Shown here piece by piece: positions 63,650 through 64,000 of a DNA stretch of 64,000 bases. A program made the position numbers and the translations under genes. The DNA comes from Streptomyces diastatochromogenes (GTDB taxonomy: Bacteria > Actinomycetota > Actinomycetes > Streptomycetales > Streptomycetaceae): NCBI RefSeq assembly GCF_002242805.1, contig NZ_MCGQ01000007.1, forward strand, positions 124,001 to 188,000, written 5' to 3'. The notes under the pieces were generated by a model. The model saw only the letters and a program-made list of their open reading frames with translations. It ran no database searches and had not been told where the DNA came from. Position 1 is the stretch's first letter; each line of letters begins with the position of its first letter.

Positions 63650-64000
63650 TCACTCCTTCCGCCGCCGGAAGCCGACTGCCCCGCGGCCGCCCCCGCGATG
63701 GGACGCTTCGGGCGCCTTCGCCAGCCCCAGTTCCCCGGCGAGCCCCCACAGGGCCTGCTTCACCGTGCTCCTGCTGTCCAGCTCGTGCAGCCGTCCGGCG
63801 TCCACGACCCCCTGCAGCTCCTTGAAGTTGGCGGGTACGGCGATACGCGCCACCGCCGTACCGGTGATCCGCTGGACCAGCGCCGGCTGGATCTCCGTAC
63901 TCCGCGTATGGCGGTTGACGACCACCGTCGTCTCCTCGGCCTTGCGGATCTGCAGCCGGTCCCACATGCGCACGGTCCGCTTGGCGGCCCGTACGGCGAC
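63650..64000 (-). CDS. tadZ: C-terminal part of TadZ/CpaE-like ATPase (cut by window edge)
   Basis: The visible 116 codons are the C-terminal end of a MinD/ParA-like ATPase of the TadZ/CpaE type: RKAEETTVVVNRHTRSTEIQPALVQRITG (in part TVVVNRHTRSTEIQPALVQ), VARIAVPANFKELQGVVDAG and a basic tail. The frame is open to the last base of the window, so the start and catalytic motifs lie outside. It localises the Tad machine in the cell. Confidence 0.75.
   Translation of the reverse strand, partial: VAVRAAKRTVRMWDRLQIRKAEETTVVVNRHTRSTEIQPALVQRITGTAVARIAVPANFKELQGVVDAGRLHELDSRSTVKQALWGLAGELGLAKAPEASHRGGGRGAVGFRRRKE

Overview
The window is chromosomal DNA of a Streptomyces-type actinomycete. The grounds are the very high GC content with G/C-biased third codon positions, frequent GTG starts, and characteristic genes: an AfsR/SARP regulator, a WhiB-like protein, polyphosphate glucokinase, a DUF1707 protein, the oxyR-ahpC-ahpD locus and an actinobacterial Tad pilus locus. 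I see no rRNA, tRNA, CRISPR array, prophage or insertion sequence.

Layout. (1) 1-8.0 kb, minus strand: a mini-cluster with an SbnB/ornithine-cyclodeaminase-like dehydrogenase, trpE, trpG, a short secreted peptide and trpD, next to a large SARP-NB-ARC-TPR regulator gene. A five-copy tandem repeat lies directly upstream of the dehydrogenase-trpEG operon. This looks like a small specialised-metabolite or dedicated anthranilate locus. (2) 8.4-11.0 kb: a secreted GH65-type glycosidase with a C-terminal F5/8-type domain. (3) 11.1-18.5 kb, plus strand: a tight five-gene operon encoding a trypsin-like protease fused to a degenerate NTPase-like domain, a PknG-like zinc-ribbon kinase with TPRs, a vWA protein with a C-terminal zinc ribbon, a four-helix membrane protein and an exported solute-binding protein. 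The last two plus the kinase mirror the mycobacterial GlnH-GlnX-PknG pathway. I regard this as the most interesting system in the window. (4) 18.6-34.7 kb: core genes (ychF, ppgK, ispH, xseAB, nitroreductase, glpX, wblI-like, DUF1707 protein, class I fumarase, fumC, DUF402) and a SpoIIE-type phosphatase. (5) 34.7-42.2 kb: a class A penicillin-binding protein, an SPFH-RHH operon with a perfect palindromic operator, and a PadR-regulated MacB-like ABC transporter. (6) 42.2-46.4 kb: two roadblock proteins with a PATAN-like regulator, then oxyR divergent from ahpCD. (7) 46.4-55.4 kb: AI-2E-type permease, secreted lytic transglycosylase, PIN-PhoH, uppS and assorted metabolic genes. A C-rich small-RNA candidate ending in a perfect terminator lies upstream of uppS. 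(8) 55.4-64.0 kb, minus strand: a Tad/Flp pilus locus with an embedded LuxR two-component pair, running off the right edge inside tadZ.

How the parts work together. Region 3 reads as sensing (solute-binding protein and membrane receptor) feeding a cytosolic kinase and vWA/protease effectors. Region 8 makes and exports Flp pili under its own two-component control. oxyR-ahpCD is the peroxide-defence unit, and the two fumarases and GlpX belong to central carbon metabolism. Near-perfect hairpins separate most convergent gene pairs. Two dispersed streptomycete repeats have become part of protein-coding sequence, at the permease N terminus near 39.8 kb and the AI-2E C terminus near 46.4 kb.
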